NCBI GenBank assembly: GCA_025965875.1
Contig: JAOPWD010000407.1
Location: forward strand, 1-44,595
Direction: 5' to 3'
Length of the DNA: 44,595 bases
DNA from: Pseudonocardiales bacterium
Lineage (GTDB): Bacteria; Actinomycetota; Actinomycetes; Mycobacteriales; Jatrophihabitantaceae
Below, piece by piece: positions 42,652-44,595 of the stretch (its first letter is position 1; the number at the start of each line of letters is the position of its first letter). The notes under the pieces are model-generated. The model made no database searches and was not told the origin of the DNA. It saw only the letters and a list, made by a program, of their open reading frames with translations. A program made the translations under genes and the position numbers.

Positions 42652-42899
42652 GACGCCGCCTGAACTGCAGCACGTCGTCGCACGTCCCCCGAACGCGGCG
42701 CCACGGCAAGGCTCCTCGGTCTCAGCTGGGCGCAGTGCACGGTCGAACCGGTGAACCACCCCCGGCGGGGACCTGCTACCGATGATCGGCACTTCGCCGC
42801 GACCGTCGGAGCCTGTTTCGGCCCTCACCCACCTACCGGCCAGGGTAACCAAAATGCCGGCTTGTCGCACCGTGTTCGAACAGTGCATAGGCTGAGGGC

Positions 42900-43283
42900 G
42901 TGTGGCGCGCACTGGCTGATGGCATGGTCGGCATCCACTACGCCTACATGGCCTACATGCTGGTGGGTGGATTCATCGCCTGGCGGTGGCCCAAGACAAT
43001 CGTGTTGCACGTTCTCGCGGTCGTGTGGGCAGTCCTGATCGTCACGACCAAGGTGCCCTGCCCGCTGACCGCACTGCAGAACAACTTCCGAGAGCGGGCC
43101 GGCGACGAACCGCTCTCGAGCAGCTTCATCAACATCTACATTCGCGGAACGTTCTATCCGGAGGGCCAGCAGACCCTCGCGCGGGTGGCGGCGGGTGTCG
43201 TGATCCTCGCCTCCTGGGTCGGCTACTACTACCTACGGCGAGCGCACCGGCCTAGCTCGGCCACAGCACTGCCTCGACCGTGA
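42900..43283 (+). CDS. DUF2784-type membrane protein
   Basis: This 127-aa protein has TM segments (MVGIHYAYMAYMLVGGFIAWRW; TIVLHVLAVVWAVLIVTTKV; LARVAAGVVILASWVGYYYL) and the family's CPLTALQNNFRERAG block after the second TM. It starts at GTG 42900. Function is unknown; the family is widespread in bacteria. No operon partner is obvious; it converges on the PH-like gene with a 44-bp gap. Confidence 0.75.
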   Translation: MWRALADGMVGIHYAYMAYMLVGGFIAWRWPKTIVLHVLAVVWAVLIVTTKVPCPLTALQNNFRERAGDEPLSSSFINIYIRGTFYPEGQQTLARVAAGVVILASWVGYYYLRRAHRPSSATALPRP

Positions 43284-43327
43284 TCGCTACCTGAGGGCCG
43301 AGCGACGACGGCGTCGCCGCCCCGCGT

Positions 43328-43708
43328 TCAGCGGGTCACGGCGAATGCGGAAAGCACGCCCTGCACTTGGTAGATGTCGACAGAGGCGTTGAATTCCTTC
43401 TCGATCGGGTCCTTCATGCCGTCGACGTAGATCTTCATCCGGGCCTCGGCGAACAGGTGGCCTTCGGTCTGCACCGAGAAGAACAAGATGCTGCGGTACG
43501 GCACCGACAGATACTCGATCTTGCGGCCCGTGATGCCCTGCTTGTCGACCAGGATGAGTCGACCGTTGGTGAACAGCATTGCATCGCGCACGAAGTCGAA
43601 TGCCGCGTAGATCTGTTCGCCGTTGCTCAGCAGACGGCCGAACTCCGCGTGAGCGGCACCGGGGTCCACGGGTCCCGCATTGCCGGTGATGCCGCTGATG
43701 ATGCCCAT
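43328..43708 (-). CDS. PH-like domain protein
   Basis: This 126-aa soluble protein has a bacterial PH-like fold pattern (FDFVRDAMLFTNGRLILVDKQGITGRKIEYLSVPYRSILFFSV then AEARMKIYV, with a final helix). Bacterial proteins of this type have no assigned general role. The start is ATG 43708. Membrane segments are absent. Confidence 0.7.
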   Translation of the reverse strand: MGIISGITGNAGPVDPGAAHAEFGRLLSNGEQIYAAFDFVRDAMLFTNGRLILVDKQGITGRKIEYLSVPYRSILFFSVQTEGHLFAEARMKIYVDGMKDPIEKEFNASVDIYQVQGVLSAFAVTR

Positions 43709-44034
43709 TGCGATGCCCTCCGTCGGCGGCGATCGGTCGCGCCGCTCGGCATAGTAAACCCTGCCGGCGTCGCTGGCAGACTGTGCGGGTGCACCCTGGC
43801 CACTGGCGCTCGATCAACGCCGCGAACTGGGAATCGCGAGTACCGGTCCACCCCGGACCGGGCGGATACGATCTTGCGACGAGGCGCTTGACTCACGGGA
43901 CGCTGCGGGGCGAGAAGGTCGGGCCCCCGTCGTTTACCCTTCGCGACGCTGTCTGCCAGCGTCACTCAGTCACACATCCGCGGTTTCGTTCGTCAGAGTA
44001 ATAAGTTGAATGTCCGACGAGGGGATGCTGCATC
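43709..44034. other. 326-bp intergenic stretch with no gene identified
   Basis: This lies between the start of the minus-strand PH-like gene and the plus-strand hypothetical. I see no RNA gene, repeat or family-like reading frame. It should hold the two divergent promoters; TTGACT at about 43890 and a TAATAA near 43998 are candidate elements only. Confidence 0.5.
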
Positions 44035-44463
44035 ATGCTCGGACGCAAGGACTACACCCAGGGCGAGCTCGACCAGGCCAGGGCCGCGATCGATCGGCAG
44101 CTCGTGGCGTATCGGGAGCTTGCCGACGCCGTGAGCAATGTGTCCGATCCGGGAGTCACGCTGGCGCTCGCGGCCCTCGAGCCGGTGCTGTTCGACAACA
44201 TGGTGCTGGTCCTCGATCGGTACTTTGTCCATCGTCTGCGCACGATTACCGGTAAGGACGGCAACCCGCTCAACGAGGTCGAACTGCTCACCGATTCGCT
44301 GATGAACAACGACGGCTTGCTGCGCCTGGGCAACGTCGTGAAATACAAGCCGGAAGAGTCGGTGCTCGGGCTGACCGCCGGCGAGCGGATCAGCGTGACT
44401 GCCGATCAGTTCGAGCAGCTGGCCACGGCATTTTTCGCTGACCTGGAAGCGAAGTTCCTCTGA
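44035..44463 (+). CDS. Conserved hypothetical protein
   Basis: This 142-aa soluble, largely helical protein starts MLGRKDYTQGELDQARAAID, has VLFDNMVLVLDRYFVHRLRTITGKDGNPLNEVELLTDSL in the middle and ends VTADQFEQLATAFFADLEAKFL. It has no cysteine and no recognised motif. The strong coding bias and good length suggest a real gene. Function unknown. Confidence 0.7.
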   Translation: MLGRKDYTQGELDQARAAIDRQLVAYRELADAVSNVSDPGVTLALAALEPVLFDNMVLVLDRYFVHRLRTITGKDGNPLNEVELLTDSLMNNDGLLRLGNVVKYKPEESVLGLTAGERISVTADQFEQLATAFFADLEAKFL

Positions 44464-44491
44464 CCCCTCGGTACAGCAGGCCTATCTCGCG

Positions 44492-44595
44492 TTGCCTGAC
44501 TCGTTAACGCCTACGGCGGTTCGTGCGGTGATCGTGGGATCGGCCGCCGCCTACTTCTTGTGCTTCGCCTGGGCATCTGGCGGTACCGGCACGAC
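44492..44595 (+). CDS. Possible 5' fragment of a membrane protein gene cut by the window edge
   Basis: An open frame continues to the right edge and encodes a hydrophobic stretch (AVIVGSAAAYFLCFAWASGG). The TTG at 44492 or the GTG at 44528 could start it. There is too little to identify a family and the call is tentative. Confidence 0.2.
   Translation, partial: MPDSLTPTAVRAVIVGSAAAYFLCFAWASGGTGT

Overview
The window is high-GC actinobacterial DNA, probably Actinomycetota: many GTG starts, ATGA/GTGA gene overlaps, a DevS/DevR (DosR) pair with Acg-type nitroreductases, an F420/FMN-type luciferase-like oxidoreductase, a SARP regulator and many universal stress proteins. I cannot name the genus. 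No rRNA, tRNA, CRISPR array, insertion sequence or phage gene was seen.

Region 1 (1-17.9 kb) is a coenzyme M (CoM) island. A minus-strand operon makes the cofactor: phosphosulfolactate synthase (ComA/XcbB1 type), an unrecognised 303-aa Cys/His protein, and an aspartase/fumarase-superfamily lyase cut by the left edge (candidate XcbC1/XcbD1 type). Divergent from it run a CoA-disulfide-reductase-like flavoenzyme, two SDRs matching R- and S-2-hydroxypropyl-CoM dehydrogenases, a two-subunit CoA transferase, an ADP-forming acyl-CoA synthetase and a MetE-like zinc protein with the features of epoxyalkane:CoM transferase. Next come a MEDS-domain sensor coupled to a PucR-type regulator, a CoA-acylating aldehyde dehydrogenase (opposite strand), a homologue of 2-ketopropyl-CoM oxidoreductase/carboxylase with the diagnostic Cys pair and Phe/His dyad, and an LLM-class oxidoreductase. 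Together they encode capture of an epoxide by CoM, oxidation to a beta-keto thioether, reductive cleavage with carboxylation to a beta-keto acid, and its activation to a CoA ester. No alkene monooxygenase is present, so the natural substrate is open.

Region 2 (17.9-32.4 kb) is a hypoxia/dormancy island of DosR type: two Acg nitroreductases, a DoxX/DoxD-like membrane protein, a two-GAF sensor kinase (His149 at the position of the DevS heme ligand), its NarL-type regulator, three universal stress proteins, a GNAT-acyl-CoA synthetase fusion, and acetate kinase with phosphoketolase on the other strand. DosR-like boxes (GGGAC-N4-GTCCC type) lie ahead of three transcription units.

Region 3 (32.5-38.2 kb) is a minus-strand, overlapping eight-gene operon: SARP regulator, a single-TM Pro-rich protein, two small exported proteins, FAD:protein FMN transferase, a ferric-reductase-like di-heme membrane protein, a NuoF-like NADH/FMN/Fe-S protein and a 3Fe-4S-type ferredoxin. 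It looks like a membrane electron-transfer system that I cannot match to a described complex.

Region 4 (38.2-44.6 kb) holds a phosphoribulokinase-like kinase without RuBisCO, a second NarL/GAF-kinase pair, two convergent overlapping DUF998 membrane paralogues, a DUF2784 protein, a PH-like domain protein and a small conserved hypothetical.
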